In this document: one piece after another, positions 1 to 8,637 of the stretch
Layout of the letters: every line of letters begins with the position of its first letter
Position numbering within the stretch: position 1 is the first letter of the stretch
Source of the DNA: Saccharothrix espanaensis DSM 44229
GTDB taxonomy: Bacteria; Actinomycetota; Actinomycetes; Mycobacteriales; Pseudonocardiaceae
Direction of reading: 5' to 3'
NCBI RefSeq assembly: GCF_000328705.1
Contig: NC_019673.1
Span: 6,448,001 to 6,512,000 of the forward strand
Length of the DNA: 64,000 bases
Notes under the pieces: generated by a model
Seen by the model: the letters and a program-made list of their open reading frames with translations, nothing else
Databases searched by the model: none
What the model was told of the DNA's origin: nothing
Position numbers and translations under genes: made by a program

Positions 1-314
1 AGGACGAGAGACTGCGGCGGGGTTTCATGCCTGCGGGCATTCGCGTCATATCACTTGTTCCGGTACATCGCCGGCCGAGGCATCGTGTATTGCCGTCCGG
101 AATGCTGATTGCGTCTGCGGGATTCGGTGCGACGGGTCGACGGGTCGACGACGCATAATGCGGCTGTTGGGTGGCGTTGTACCCGGATGGGTGGGTGATG
201 ACACTCGAAACGGTGAGTGGGGTTTCGAGGGCGGGGTGGGTGTCGGGAAGGTGGGAGGAGGTTGGTCGGGAGGTGGGGTTGTGCAGGTCAGGGCGTGGGT
301 TGTGGTTGGGCTGG
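1..314. other. Left-edge stretch without a clear gene
   Basis: No convincing reading frame was found here on either strand. The only visible structure is a short direct repeat of GACGGGTC (two and a half copies, about 131-152). It probably carries the upstream region of the AOC-like gene that follows, but no promoter can be assigned with confidence. Confidence 0.4.
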
Positions 315-740
315 GTGTTGGTGGGGGGCGGGCAGGTCGGTGAGCGGGGTACCACTGTTGAGGTGGTCAGCAGGCGGACGTTGATGTCTGCGCCTGCGGC
401 GCCGTCGGTCGGGAATGGGTTTGTCAGTGGGGGGATGTTGATGGACGTGGGTGGGGCGCGGGTTGGTGAGGGATATTCGCACTGTGGGGTTGTGGCGGTT
501 TCGGTGGCGGTGCCGCCTGAGGTGACGGCGCACTGCACGTCCGCTTTTCGGTTGCGGGACGGGGAGTTGCACTTTTCCGGGGTTCGGGTTTATCCGTCGA
601 TCGCGGGTGGGTTCTCGGACACCGTGGTGGCGGTGACCGGTGGGACCGGGGTTTACGCGGGGGCTCGGGGCGAGGGGACGGTTTCGCGGGCTGGTGGGGG
701 TGAGGTCGGGTACCGGTTCGTGTTCGTGTTGAGCGGGTGA
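315..740 (+). CDS. Allene oxide cyclase/dirigent-like barrel protein
   Basis: The product ends in the signature of the allene oxide cyclase-like (AOC barrel, dirigent-related) family. A Cys-containing strand is followed by FRLRDGELHFSG and by AVTGGTGVYAGARGEGTV, the conserved G-G-T-G-x-Y-x-G-A-x-G turn that closes the barrel. The first barrel strand probably begins near TTVEVVSRR, so the start lies upstream of the in-frame ATG at 384. GTG at 315 or 321 are the best candidates, but no clear ribosome site marks either. Bacterial members are small (about 130-150 aa) and usually secreted or of unknown function; no signal peptide is visible in this frame. A role is not assigned. Confidence 0.65.
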   Translation: MLVGGGQVGERGTTVEVVSRRTLMSAPAAPSVGNGFVSGGMLMDVGGARVGEGYSHCGVVAVSVAVPPEVTAHCTSAFRLRDGELHFSGVRVYPSIAGGFSDTVVAVTGGTGVYAGARGEGTVSRAGGGEVGYRFVFVLSG

Positions 741-823
741 GGGGTGGGGTCCGGGGGTTTGTCGGTCGCCCGGCTGGGGCAACCGGGTGACAAGCCGCCG
801 AGAACCGAGGGGATGTGTGAACG

Positions 824-2149
824 GTGTCACGGTCGCTGGACGCGGAGTTGCTGGCAGGTCGGTATCGGCTTCTCGAACCGATCGGCGACGGCGGCCTGGT
901 CAGAACCCACCACGGCTGGGACGCGCTGCTGCGGCGCGACGTGACGGTCAAGGTGTTCGCGCCCACCGCCGACCCCGAGGCCGGGCGGGTGTTCGACCGC
1001 GAGGTCGGGGCGTTGGCCCGGTTGTCGCACCCCGGGCTGCTCTCGGTCTACGACACCGATGTGCACCGGGGGGCGCGGTTCGTCGTGCTCCGGCACGTCG
1101 AGGGGCGGACCCTGCGGGAACTGGTCGACGGCCAGCCGCTGGAGGTTGGGCGGGTGTGCCGGATCGGGGAAGAACTCGCCGACGCGCTGGACCACGTGCA
1201 CTCGCACGGTCTGGTGCACGGGGAGGTGCGCGCCTCGCACGTCCTGGTGGACGACGAGGGCAGCGCCTGCCTGAGCGATTTCGGTTTGGAGCACCCGATT
1301 CGGGCCGTGTCGCGGGAGAACACAGAGGACTGCGCACGGCCCGAGGCGAAGGGCGACGCGGGAGGCGCGACGGCACTGCGGGCCGCCGTGGGCGCCACTG
1401 ACGTCCACGACCTCGGCCTGGTGTTGTTGGAGTGCTTGACAGGGCGGGTTGTCGAGGACGGGCAGCAGTCGGCCGAGGTTCCGGTGAACCTGCCGGACAA
1501 GCTCAAGGACTTGTTGTCGCGGATGACCTCGCCCGTCGCGGATGAACGGCCGCCTGCGCGGGCCTGCGCCTACGTCCTGGGCGCTGTGGCTCCGGATGTC
1601 GAGGTGCCGGAGCCCGAAGTCCAGACCGCGGTGGTCGCCGGGCCGACCGAAGTCGTTGCGGTTTCGGGAAATCTGGACGTCTCGGACAAGGGCACGCCGG
1701 AGCGGCCCGCGTCGAAGACGTCGTGGAAGGTGCTCGCCGCCTCGGCGGGCGTGCTGGTCGGTGCGCTGGCCATCACGGCGGCCACGACGTCCGTGCTGAG
1801 CCCGGCGCCGTCGACGCCCGAGGGGACGTCCACCTCCACCGACGCCCCGCAGGTCCCCGGTGCCACGCCCCAGGACGAGGCACGGCCGCAGCTCGTCGGG
1901 TCCACCCGTTCCTCCGAGGCGGCACGGCCCACCTCCCCGGCTGCAACGGCCGCCAAGCAGGACGCCCAGCAGGACGCCCAGCCCGCCACGCAGCCTGCCC
2001 CCGGTCCGGGCACCGAACCCGTACCGACGACCACCCCGACCACCACCACCGTCGCTCCCACCACGACCTCGGTCGCTCCGACCTCCGAGACGTCCGAGAG
2101 CAGCCCCGCGCCGACCACCTCGGTCCCGCCCGACGAGGTGGGCGACTGA
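824..2149 (+). CDS. Membrane-anchored Ser/Thr protein kinase homologue, probable pseudokinase
   Basis: 441 aa. Residues 10-265 form a Hanks-type kinase fold. Lys43 (VTVKVF) and the DFG motif (D152) are kept. The glycine loop is degenerate (IGDGGLVRTHHG), and the catalytic HRDxKxxN loop reads HGEVRASH: Asp is replaced by Glu134, Lys by Arg136 and Asn by His139. One membrane segment follows at about 301-324, then about 115 extracytoplasmic residues rich in Pro, Thr and Ser. PASTA repeats are absent. The GTG start follows a GAGGGG purine run at 807-812. Loss of the catalytic Asp and Asn argues for a pseudokinase or a very weak enzyme acting as a membrane sensor or scaffold. It directly precedes the Rsb partner-switch operon on the same strand, which suggests a signalling link (inference). 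Confidence 0.8.
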   Translation: MSRSLDAELLAGRYRLLEPIGDGGLVRTHHGWDALLRRDVTVKVFAPTADPEAGRVFDREVGALARLSHPGLLSVYDTDVHRGARFVVLRHVEGRTLRELVDGQPLEVGRVCRIGEELADALDHVHSHGLVHGEVRASHVLVDDEGSACLSDFGLEHPIRAVSRENTEDCARPEAKGDAGGATALRAAVGATDVHDLGLVLLECLTGRVVEDGQQSAEVPVNLPDKLKDLLSRMTSPVADERPPARACAYVLGAVAPDVEVPEPEVQTAVVAGPTEVVAVSGNLDVSDKGTPERPASKTSWKVLAASAGVLVGALAITAATTSVLSPAPSTPEGTSTSTDAPQVPGATPQDEARPQLVGSTRSSEAARPTSPAATAAKQDAQQDAQPATQPAPGPGTEPVPTTTPTTTTVAPTTTSVAPTSETSESSPAPTTSVPPDEVGD

Positions 2150-2325
2150 GGGCTCGACCCCGCCCACGACCACTGTTGGTGGGCCCTCCGGCACGTCCCG
2201 TGACAGCCCGGCGAGCTTTCTCACAAGAGGGGTGAACGGGCCTGTCAAGGGGCATCCGCCTGTTCCTGGCACGGTCGATCCAACGGCTACTGTCACGCAC
2301 AACAGCGGTGCTGAGGAGGATTCGG

Positions 2326-3171
2326 GTGGTTGCGGAAGACGAGCGTCGGCTTGCCGTCGTGGTGCGCGAGCAGAAGGACCTGATCGTGGAGAGGTGGGTC
2401 CGGGCCGCGGCGGAGTCGTTGCGCGGCCGGATCACGGCCGCCGAGCTCGACCGGGAGTTCCGGGAGCTGTACACCGCGCTGCTGCCGCTGGTGGGTGACA
2501 ACGGGCGGGACATCGCCGGTGAGAGATACGTCGAGATCCGGTCCGTGCTCGCGGAGATGTCCCGGAACCGGGCCCGCAGCGGCTACACGCCCTCGGAGAC
2601 CGCGTCGAGCATCTTCGCGCTCAAGCGCGTGGTGTTCGAGCTGACCGAGAACGACGAGGACCCCGCCCTGTTCCGCCAGCTGATGGACTTCTCCTCGCTG
2701 CTGGACGCGCTGGGCCTGATCACGTTCGAGACGTTCTCCCGCGCCCGCGAGGAGATCATCACCGAGCAGTCGGCCCAGCTGCTGGAGCTGACCACCCCCG
2801 TGGTGAAGCTGTGGGAGGGCGTGCTCGCCGTCCCGCTGGTCGGCACGCTCGACTCGGCGCGCACCCAGGTCGTGATGGAGAAGCTGCTGGAGGCCCTGGT
2901 CGAGACCGGCGCCGAGCACGCCATCATCGACATCACCGGCGTGCTGGCGGTGGACACCCAGGTCGCGCAGCACCTGCTCAAGACCGCGTTCGCGGCCCGC
3001 CTGATGGGCGCGGAGTGCACCATCTCCGGCATCCGGCCGCAGATCGCCCAGACGATCGTGGCGCTGGGCATCGAGTTCGGCGACATCACCACCAAGGCGT
3101 CGCTGGCCGACGCCCTGCGCCACGCGCTGCGCCGCGAAGGCGTCGAGATCGTCACCGGCGGGGAACGCTGA
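2326..3171 (+). CDS. rsbR: RsbR-type co-antagonist (sensor N-domain plus STAS domain)
   Basis: 281 aa. The first about 140 residues are helical and match the RsbR/RsbRD N-terminal sensor domain. Residues about 150-275 form a STAS domain. Both threonines that RsbT phosphorylates in the family are present, in TTPV (T157) and in VDTQVA (T211). In Bacillus, RsbR and RsbS build the stressosome that traps RsbT until stress. The start chosen is GTG 2326 because GAGGAGG lies 6-7 nt upstream (2313-2319); GTG 2308 in the same frame would place that sequence inside the gene. The stop overlaps the next start as ATGA, so translation of rsbS is coupled. Family assignment is secure; the signal sensed is not visible. 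Confidence 0.9.
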   Translation: MVAEDERRLAVVVREQKDLIVERWVRAAAESLRGRITAAELDREFRELYTALLPLVGDNGRDIAGERYVEIRSVLAEMSRNRARSGYTPSETASSIFALKRVVFELTENDEDPALFRQLMDFSSLLDALGLITFETFSRAREEIITEQSAQLLELTTPVVKLWEGVLAVPLVGTLDSARTQVVMEKLLEALVETGAEHAIIDITGVLAVDTQVAQHLLKTAFAARLMGAECTISGIRPQIAQTIVALGIEFGDITTKASLADALRHALRREGVEIVTGGER

Positions 3172-3536
3172 TGGAACGCGTCCCCATCCTGGAGATCGGC
3201 GGCGTGCTCCTGGTGTCCATCCAGATCGACCTCCAGGACCAGACCGTGCTGGCCCTCCAGGAGGACCTGGCCGACCGCATCTCGGCCTCCGGCGCGCACG
3301 GCGTGGTGATCGACATCTCCGGCGTGGAGATCGTCGACTCGTTCATCGGCCGGATGTTCGCCACGATCGCGTCGCTGTCCCGGCTGTTCGACGCGACGAC
3401 CGTGGTGGTCGGGATGCGCCCCGCGGTGGCGATCACGCTCGTCGAGCTCGGGCTCACCCTGGGCGACGTGCGCACCGCGCTGAACCTCGAACGCGGCCTG
3501 AAGATCCTCGGCGACCTGCGCCGAGGCTCCCGGTGA
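3171..3536 (+). CDS. rsbS: RsbS-type STAS antagonist
   Basis: 121-aa single STAS domain. The segment DISGVEIVDSF places Ser57 at the position of the serine that RsbT phosphorylates in Bacillus RsbS (S59). In the known pathway unphosphorylated RsbS holds RsbT in the stressosome, and phosphorylation releases it. The ATG overlaps the rsbR stop, and the stop overlaps the GTG of the next gene, so the three proteins are translationally coupled and probably made in fixed ratio. Length and gene order (R-S-T) match the family exactly. Confidence 0.92.
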   Translation: MERVPILEIGGVLLVSIQIDLQDQTVLALQEDLADRISASGAHGVVIDISGVEIVDSFIGRMFATIASLSRLFDATTVVVGMRPAVAITLVELGLTLGDVRTALNLERGLKILGDLRRGSR

Positions 3537-3946
3537 CGGCCTCGGCCGGGGAGAGCGAACAGCTGCCCATCACCGGTGACGACGACGTGGTGCGGGTGCG
3601 GCAGCTCGTGCGCGTCTTCGCCCAGCGGGTGAAGCTGTCACTGGTGAACCAGACGAAGCTGGTGACGGCGGCCAGCGAGCTGGCCCGCAACACCCTGGTC
3701 TACGGGGGCGGTGGGATGGCGCGGGTCGAGATCGTGACCGACGGCCGGCGGGAGGGGGTGCGGGCGGTGTTCCACGACGACGGGCCCGGCATCCCCGACC
3801 TCGGGCTGGCCCTGGCCGACGGCTGGAGCAGCGGCAGCGGCCTCGGGCTCGGGTTGAGCGGGTCGCGCCGGCTGGTCGACCAGTTCGACCTGGACACCGA
3901 GGTCGGCCGGGGCACGACGGTGACCGTCGTGAAGTGGAAGGCGTGA
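3533..3946 (+). CDS. rsbT: RsbT-type serine/threonine kinase (anti-sigma kinase fold)
   Basis: 137 aa, HATPase_c fold of the RsbT/RsbW/SpoIIAB group. The N box is ASELARNTLVYGGGG, the G1 box is HDDGPGIPD and the Gly-rich lid GSGLGLGLSGSRRL is followed by GRGTTVTV. In the family this protein phosphorylates RsbS and RsbR and, once released, activates the RsbU phosphatase. The GTG start overlaps the rsbS stop (GTGA). Length matches B. subtilis RsbT closely. Confidence 0.92.
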   Translation: MTASAGESEQLPITGDDDVVRVRQLVRVFAQRVKLSLVNQTKLVTAASELARNTLVYGGGGMARVEIVTDGRREGVRAVFHDDGPGIPDLGLALADGWSSGSGLGLGLSGSRRLVDQFDLDTEVGRGTTVTVVKWKA

Positions 3947-4006
3947 CGTGACGGGCCTGCCGCAAGTGGCTCTGGATCCAACAGGTTCGACTCCGATGGG
4001 TCTGCC

Positions 4007-5032
4007 GTGGACGGGGTGACCACCTGCGTCCCGGACGCCGAGGACGTGGCCTGGGTCCGGGTGGAGGAGAGCGCGCACGTCGGGCGGGCCCGGCGGGTGA
4101 CCACCACCCTGGCCGAACGGCTGGCGTTCGGCGACTCGCGGGTCGCCGAGATCGGGCTGGCGGTCACCGAGATCGGCACCAACCTGCTCAAGCACACCGA
4201 CGGCGGCCACCTGCTGGTGCGCGCGCTGCGGGCGGATGACCGGGCCGCCGTCGAGGTGGTCGCCGTGGACCGCGGTCCCGGCATCGCCGACATGGGCCGC
4301 GCGATGCTCGACGGCGAGTCGACCACCGGCACGCTCGGCATCGGGCTGGGCGTCGTGGCGCGCAGCGCCGACCACTTCGACGTCTCCACCCACCGGGAGC
4401 GCGGCACCGTCCTGACCGCCCGGTTCCACCGGCGTGAGCGCGGGATTCCCGACTACGCCGCCGATCCGGCCGCCGCGGGCGTGACCCGGCCGATCGCCGA
4501 CGAGGAGGTGTGCGGCGACGCCTACGCCGTGCGCCGCGTCGGCGGGCGGCTGTGGGTGATGATGTGCGACGGTTCCGGGCACGGTCCGCTCGCCGCGTCG
4601 GCGTCCCGGGAGGCCGTCCGGCTGTTCCGCGCGGACGAGCCGACCGCGCCGGAGGCCGTGGTGGCGAAGCTGCACGCCGGGTTGCGCGGCACCCGGGGCG
4701 GAGCGGTCGCGGTGGCCGTGCTCGACCCGGACCGGGGCGTGATCCGGTTCGCGGGCCTGGGCAACATCGCCGGGGCGGTGCTGGCCGACGGGCGCAAGCG
4801 CGCCATGGTGTCGGTGCCGGGCATCGCCGGCTACCAGGCGCGGACGTTCCAGGCGTTCGACCACGACCTGCCGCCCGGCGCGCTGGTCGTGCTGCACTCC
4901 GACGGTCTCACCGAGCGCTGGACCGCCGACGACGTCGCCGGGGTCACCACTCCCCTGCTGCTGGCCGCCACGCTCGTGCGGGACGCGGGCGTGCGCAAGG
5001 ACGACGCGAGCGCGCTCGTGGTGGCGACGTGA
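4007..5032 (+). CDS. ATPase-PP2C fusion: HATPase_c plus SpoIIE-type phosphatase (RsbX-like)
   Basis: 341 aa. Residues about 10-145 are an RsbT-like HATPase_c domain (N box EIGTNLLKH, G1 VDRGPGI, lid GTLGIGLGV). Residues about 150-341 are a SpoIIE/RsbX-type PP2C domain with the metal-binding MMCDGSGHGPLAA and HSDGLTERW. In Bacillus the phosphatase RsbX resets the stressosome by dephosphorylating RsbS and RsbR; a fused RsbT-like ATPase plus phosphatase suggests a combined switch and reset enzyme (inference). GTG 4007 is the first start in frame, about 60 nt after rsbT. The stop overlaps the next GTG. No strong ribosome site is seen before the start. Confidence 0.85.
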   Translation: MDGVTTCVPDAEDVAWVRVEESAHVGRARRVTTTLAERLAFGDSRVAEIGLAVTEIGTNLLKHTDGGHLLVRALRADDRAAVEVVAVDRGPGIADMGRAMLDGESTTGTLGIGLGVVARSADHFDVSTHRERGTVLTARFHRRERGIPDYAADPAAAGVTRPIADEEVCGDAYAVRRVGGRLWVMMCDGSGHGPLAASASREAVRLFRADEPTAPEAVVAKLHAGLRGTRGGAVAVAVLDPDRGVIRFAGLGNIAGAVLADGRKRAMVSVPGIAGYQARTFQAFDHDLPPGALVVLHSDGLTERWTADDVAGVTTPLLLAATLVRDAGVRKDDASALVVAT

Positions 5033-6747
5033 CCCCCGAGGACCTGCTGCGGTTCACCGTCGCCCGCGAGGCCGACGTGTTCCTGCTGCGCCAGTGCGGG
5101 CGCGAGGTGGCGGCGACGGTCGGGCTGGACCCGCAGGACCAGATCCGGGTGGCGACCGCGCTCAGCGACGTCGGCCGGGAGCTGATCGCGAGCAGGCCCT
5201 CGACCCGGCTGGTGTTCCGGCTGCGGTCCGAACCGGAACCGACGCTGGTGATCGCGATCGGCACGGTGGACGTGGCCGGTCCGGGCTGGGACACCGCGCG
5301 CCGGCTGCTGGACGGGTTCGACGTCGCCGGCGACCACGTCGACCTGGTGAAGTCGTTGCCGCTCGGGCACTCCCGGCCCACCGCGGCGCAGGCCGCCCAC
5401 CTGCGCGACATGCTCTCGCTGCCCGCCGCGGACGTGCTGGAGCAGTTGCGGGCGCAGAACCGCGACCTGTTGGAGACCCTGGAGTCGTTGGAGGTCAAGC
5501 GCCGGGACCTGGTGCGGCTCAACGACGAGCTGGAGGAGACCAACCAGGGCGTGGTGGCGCTGCACAAGGAGCTGTCCGAGGAGCTGGAGCAGACCAACCT
5601 CGGCGTCGTCGCCTTCTACACGGAGCTGGAGGAGAAGTCGAACCAGCTCCGCGACGCCGCCGCGGCCCGCACCCGGTTCTGGTCCAACATCAGCCACGAG
5701 CTGCGCTCGCCGGTGAACTCCATCATCGGCCTGACCCGCCTGCTGGTCGCGCCCGGCGGCGACCCGCTCACCGACGAGCAGCGCCGCCAGATCGACCTGG
5801 TCAACGACGCCGGCTCCACGCTGCTGGCGCTGGTCAACGAGCTGCTCGACACCGCCAAGGCCGAGTCGGGCAGCCTGCGCCCCAAGTTCGCGCCGGTCGA
5901 CGTGCCGCTGGTGCTCGCCCAGCTCCAGGGCACCTCCCGGCCGATGACCCGCAGCGCCGACGTGCGACTGGTCTTCGACCCGGCGCCGCCGCTGTCGCTG
6001 ATCTCCGACGAGGTCATGCTGCAACGCGTCCTGCGCAACCTGCTGTCCAACGCGCTGAAGTTCACCGAGCGCGGCACGGTCCGGTTGAGCGTGCGGACCG
6101 ACGAGCAGGACGAGGCGGTCCACTTCACCGTCGCCGACACCGGCATCGGCATCCCGCCGGAGGAGCAGACCCGGATCTTCGAGGAGTTCTACCAGGTGCC
6201 CGGCCGGCTCCAGGTCGGCGTGGCGGGTACCGGGCTCGGCCTGCCCTACGCGCGCCGGCTGGCCCGGCTGCTCGGCGGCGACATCGTGCTGCGCAGCACC
6301 GCCGGCGAGGGCACCGAGATGACGCTGTGGCTGCCCCGCTCCGAGACCGACGTCCTCAACACCGACACGGCGCTGGTCGTGGAGGCCGACGACGCGGTGC
6401 GGGCGCGGGTGGTGATCTCGCTGGACGGCGTGGCGCACACCGTCGAGCAGGTCAAGGACGGGCGCGAGGCGCTGGAGCGGGTCCGCGTGCGGCGGCCGGA
6501 CGTGGTCGTGCTGGCCGCCGACGTGCCGCGGGTGAGCGGCCCGGAGATCCTGTCGTTCCTGCGGTCCGACGACGAGCTGCGGGCGGTGCCCGTGGTCGTG
6601 GTGGCGGGCGGGGCCGACCCGGACCTGGAACGCCTGGTGACCGGCCTGTCCGCGGTACTGCTCAACACGGCGGTGATCGCGCCGTCGACACTGCGCCGGG
6701 CGCTGCGCGACGCCGTCCGCCTGGTCCGCCCGGAGGGCGCCTCGTGA
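5029..6747 (+). CDS. Hybrid sensor kinase with coiled coil, HisKA-HATPase_c and degenerate receiver
   Basis: 572 aa. An N-terminal about 120-residue region may be a decayed ATPase-like domain. A heptad-rich coiled coil (about 125-215) contains a near-duplicated heptad block. HisKA follows (phospho-acceptor His in FWSNISHELRSPVN), then HATPase_c with full N, G1 and G2 boxes (DTGIGIPPEEQ, GTGLGLPYARR). The last about 120 residues have receiver-fold strands, but the acceptor Asp, normally four residues before the conserved Pro, is Ala (VVVLAADVPRVSG), and the conserved Lys near the end is missing. It is therefore a pseudo-receiver. No membrane segment is seen, so the kinase is cytoplasmic. GTGA overlaps at both ends put it inside the rsb operon. 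Confidence 0.85.
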   Translation: MTPEDLLRFTVAREADVFLLRQCGREVAATVGLDPQDQIRVATALSDVGRELIASRPSTRLVFRLRSEPEPTLVIAIGTVDVAGPGWDTARRLLDGFDVAGDHVDLVKSLPLGHSRPTAAQAAHLRDMLSLPAADVLEQLRAQNRDLLETLESLEVKRRDLVRLNDELEETNQGVVALHKELSEELEQTNLGVVAFYTELEEKSNQLRDAAAARTRFWSNISHELRSPVNSIIGLTRLLVAPGGDPLTDEQRRQIDLVNDAGSTLLALVNELLDTAKAESGSLRPKFAPVDVPLVLAQLQGTSRPMTRSADVRLVFDPAPPLSLISDEVMLQRVLRNLLSNALKFTERGTVRLSVRTDEQDEAVHFTVADTGIGIPPEEQTRIFEEFYQVPGRLQVGVAGTGLGLPYARRLARLLGGDIVLRSTAGEGTEMTLWLPRSETDVLNTDTALVVEADDAVRARVVISLDGVAHTVEQVKDGREALERVRVRRPDVVVLAADVPRVSGPEILSFLRSDDELRAVPVVVVAGGADPDLERLVTGLSAVLLNTAVIAPSTLRRALRDAVRLVRPEGAS

Positions 6748-8267
6748 CACCGGACAGCGCACACGTCCTGGTCGTGGACGACATCGAGGCCAGCCGCTAC
6801 GTGCGGGCGAGCTGGCTGCGCCGCGGCGGGCACCGGGTGACCGAGGCGGTGACCGGCGGGCAGGCCCTGGACCTGTTGGCGGCGCAGGGGTTCGACATCG
6901 TCGTGCTCGACGTCGACCTGCCCGACATGAGCGGGTTCGACGTGGCCGAGCGGATCAAGGGCGACCCGCGCACCGCCGCGATCCCGGTCGTGCACGTGTC
7001 GGCCGCGTTCCGCGAGGCCGAGGACCGGATCACCGGCCTGAACCGGGGCGCGGACGCGTACCTGACCGAACCGGTCGACGCCGGCGAGCTGATGGCGACG
7101 GTGGAAGCCGCGCTGCGCTACTACCGCGCCCGCGCGCTGGCCGAACGCCTCGCCGACCGGCTCGCCAAACTCACCTCGGCGACCCTGGCGATCAACGCCG
7201 CCACCGATTTCGACGCGCTCGTCGCGGAGGCCGCGCGGGCCGCCGCGACCGTCCTGGCGAGCCCGGCCGCCGCCGTCGTCCCCGGTGACGGCGGCCGGTG
7301 GATCGCCCGCACCGTCGGCGACGGCGAGGTGCTCGTGGCCCGCGCGCCGGACTTCGACGACCTGCCCACGGGCGCGTCGACGGTGGCGGACCCGCCGTGG
7401 GACCCGGGCGTGCCGGCCGCGGTGGTCGTGGCGCGCAGCACGCCCAAGCGCCCGGCGGTGCTGCTCGCCGTGCCGCCGTCGGCCGTGACCACCGACGAGG
7501 ACCGCAACCTGCTGGTGCAGCTCGCGCAGGCGACCGTGCTGGCCGCCGAAGCGCTGCGGGCGTACGCCGAGGAGCACCAGCTCGCGCTGATTTTGCAACG
7601 CAGCCTGCTGCCCCGCGAGCTGCCGACCGTGCCGGCGCTGCCGATGGCCGCGCGGTACGTGCCGGCGTCCGCGCACGCCGAGATCGGCGGCGACTTCTAC
7701 GAGGTGACCCGCCAGGGCGACCGGTTCCTGATCGCGATCGGCGACGTCTGCGGGCACTCGATCGGCGCGGCGATCATCATGGGCGAGGTCCGGCACGCGT
7801 TGCGCGCGTACGCCGTCGAGGAGGAGGACCCGGCCGAGATCCTGCGCAAGCTGGACGCGATGCTGTCGCGCTACCACCCGGTCAAGGGCCTGACCACCAT
7901 GTGCCTGATGCTGGTGGACCCGGTCGACGGCTCGGCGGTCGTGGCCAACGCAGGCCACATCCCGCCGCTGGTCGCGCACGAGACCGGCGCGGACTACCTG
8001 GACGTGCGGGGCCCCATCCTCGGCATCGGCCTGCCCCGCCCGCCGGCCACCCACGTCCGGATCCCGCCGGGCGCGCTGGTCCTGCTGACCACCGACGGCC
8101 TGGTCGAGCACTCCGGCGCGGACCTGGACGAGGGCATGGACCTGCTGCGCGACGCCGTCCGGCCGGACGCCGACATGGAAGCGCTGTGCGACGACCTGGT
8201 GGCCCGGTTCGGCGCGAACAAGAAGGACGACATCGCCCTGTTCGCCTTCCGCCGCCCGCGCGCCTGA
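6744..8267 (+). CDS. rsbU: RsbU-like response regulator phosphatase (REC-GAF-like-PP2C)
   Basis: 507 aa. Residues 1-125 are an intact receiver (VVDD, acceptor Asp in VVLDVDLPDMSG), with Glu in TEP where Lys usually stands. A GAF-like linker (about 140-285) follows and then a SpoIIE-type PP2C domain (about 300-507) with EIGGDFYE, GDVCGHSIGAA, TTDGLVEHSG and KKDDIALF. In partner-switching systems RsbU dephosphorylates an anti-sigma antagonist and so frees a sigma factor. The receiver suggests input from the kinase encoded just upstream, whose stop overlaps this GTG. No sigma factor, RsbV or RsbW lies in the window, so the output must be encoded elsewhere or be non-sigma. Confidence 0.88.
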   Translation: MTPDSAHVLVVDDIEASRYVRASWLRRGGHRVTEAVTGGQALDLLAAQGFDIVVLDVDLPDMSGFDVAERIKGDPRTAAIPVVHVSAAFREAEDRITGLNRGADAYLTEPVDAGELMATVEAALRYYRARALAERLADRLAKLTSATLAINAATDFDALVAEAARAAATVLASPAAAVVPGDGGRWIARTVGDGEVLVARAPDFDDLPTGASTVADPPWDPGVPAAVVVARSTPKRPAVLLAVPPSAVTTDEDRNLLVQLAQATVLAAEALRAYAEEHQLALILQRSLLPRELPTVPALPMAARYVPASAHAEIGGDFYEVTRQGDRFLIAIGDVCGHSIGAAIIMGEVRHALRAYAVEEEDPAEILRKLDAMLSRYHPVKGLTTMCLMLVDPVDGSAVVANAGHIPPLVAHETGADYLDVRGPILGIGLPRPPATHVRIPPGALVLLTTDGLVEHSGADLDEGMDLLRDAVRPDADMEALCDDLVARFGANKKDDIALFAFRRPRA

Positions 8268-8311
8268 CCGTCCGGCTTTCCGGTTCCGGGCTTCCGGGCT
8301 TCCGGAGGGGT

Positions 8312-8557
8312 TTACTGGCGGTAGCCCTCGACCTCGACGGGCGGTCGGGCCTGCGCGTCGTCGGGGTCCTGGCCGGCGGTCCGGCGGGCGCGGCGCTGCC
8401 GCAGCAGGTCCCAGCACTGGTCCAGGGTGACCTCGAGCTGGCTCAGCCGGGCCTGCTCCTCCTCCGGGGCGAGTTCGCCCGACTCCACCCGCCGGCGCAG
8501 CTCGTGCTCCTCGTCCACCAGGCCGCTGATCCGGTCGTGGATCTCCGAGTCCGTCAT
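8312..8557 (-). CDS. DUF2630 family protein
   Basis: 81 aa, highly charged and helical. It has the actinobacterial DUF2630 signature: IHDRISGLVDEEHELR near the start, then LEVTLDQCWDLLRQRRA and a C-terminal VEVEGY. Function is unknown; the family is always small and cytoplasmic. ATG 8557 was chosen over longer in-frame possibilities because family members begin here. It converges on the rsbU gene, with only 44 bp between the two stops. Confidence 0.85.
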   Translation of the reverse strand: MTDSEIHDRISGLVDEEHELRRRVESGELAPEEEQARLSQLEVTLDQCWDLLRQRRARRTAGQDPDDAQARPPVEVEGYRQ

Positions 8558-8637
8558 GCGGCCAGCGTAGGGCGGGGCCGGCGGACCTGCCATCCCGGCG
8601 AACCCGTCGCTCCGGGCCGCTGCCCGGTCGTGCCTGG

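Noticed and set aside
827-2302. Long open frame on the minus strand opposite the kinase homologue
   Set aside because: Third-position G/C bias supports the plus strand; the product is Arg/Gly-rich with no fold. Same argument applies to long antisense frames at 3638-4897, 4831-6762, 6246-8714, 14735-17254 and 61666-63909.
4831-6762. 643-aa minus-strand frame opposite the hybrid kinase
   Set aside because: It mirrors the codon structure of a clearly homologous plus-strand gene with HisKA and HATPase motifs.
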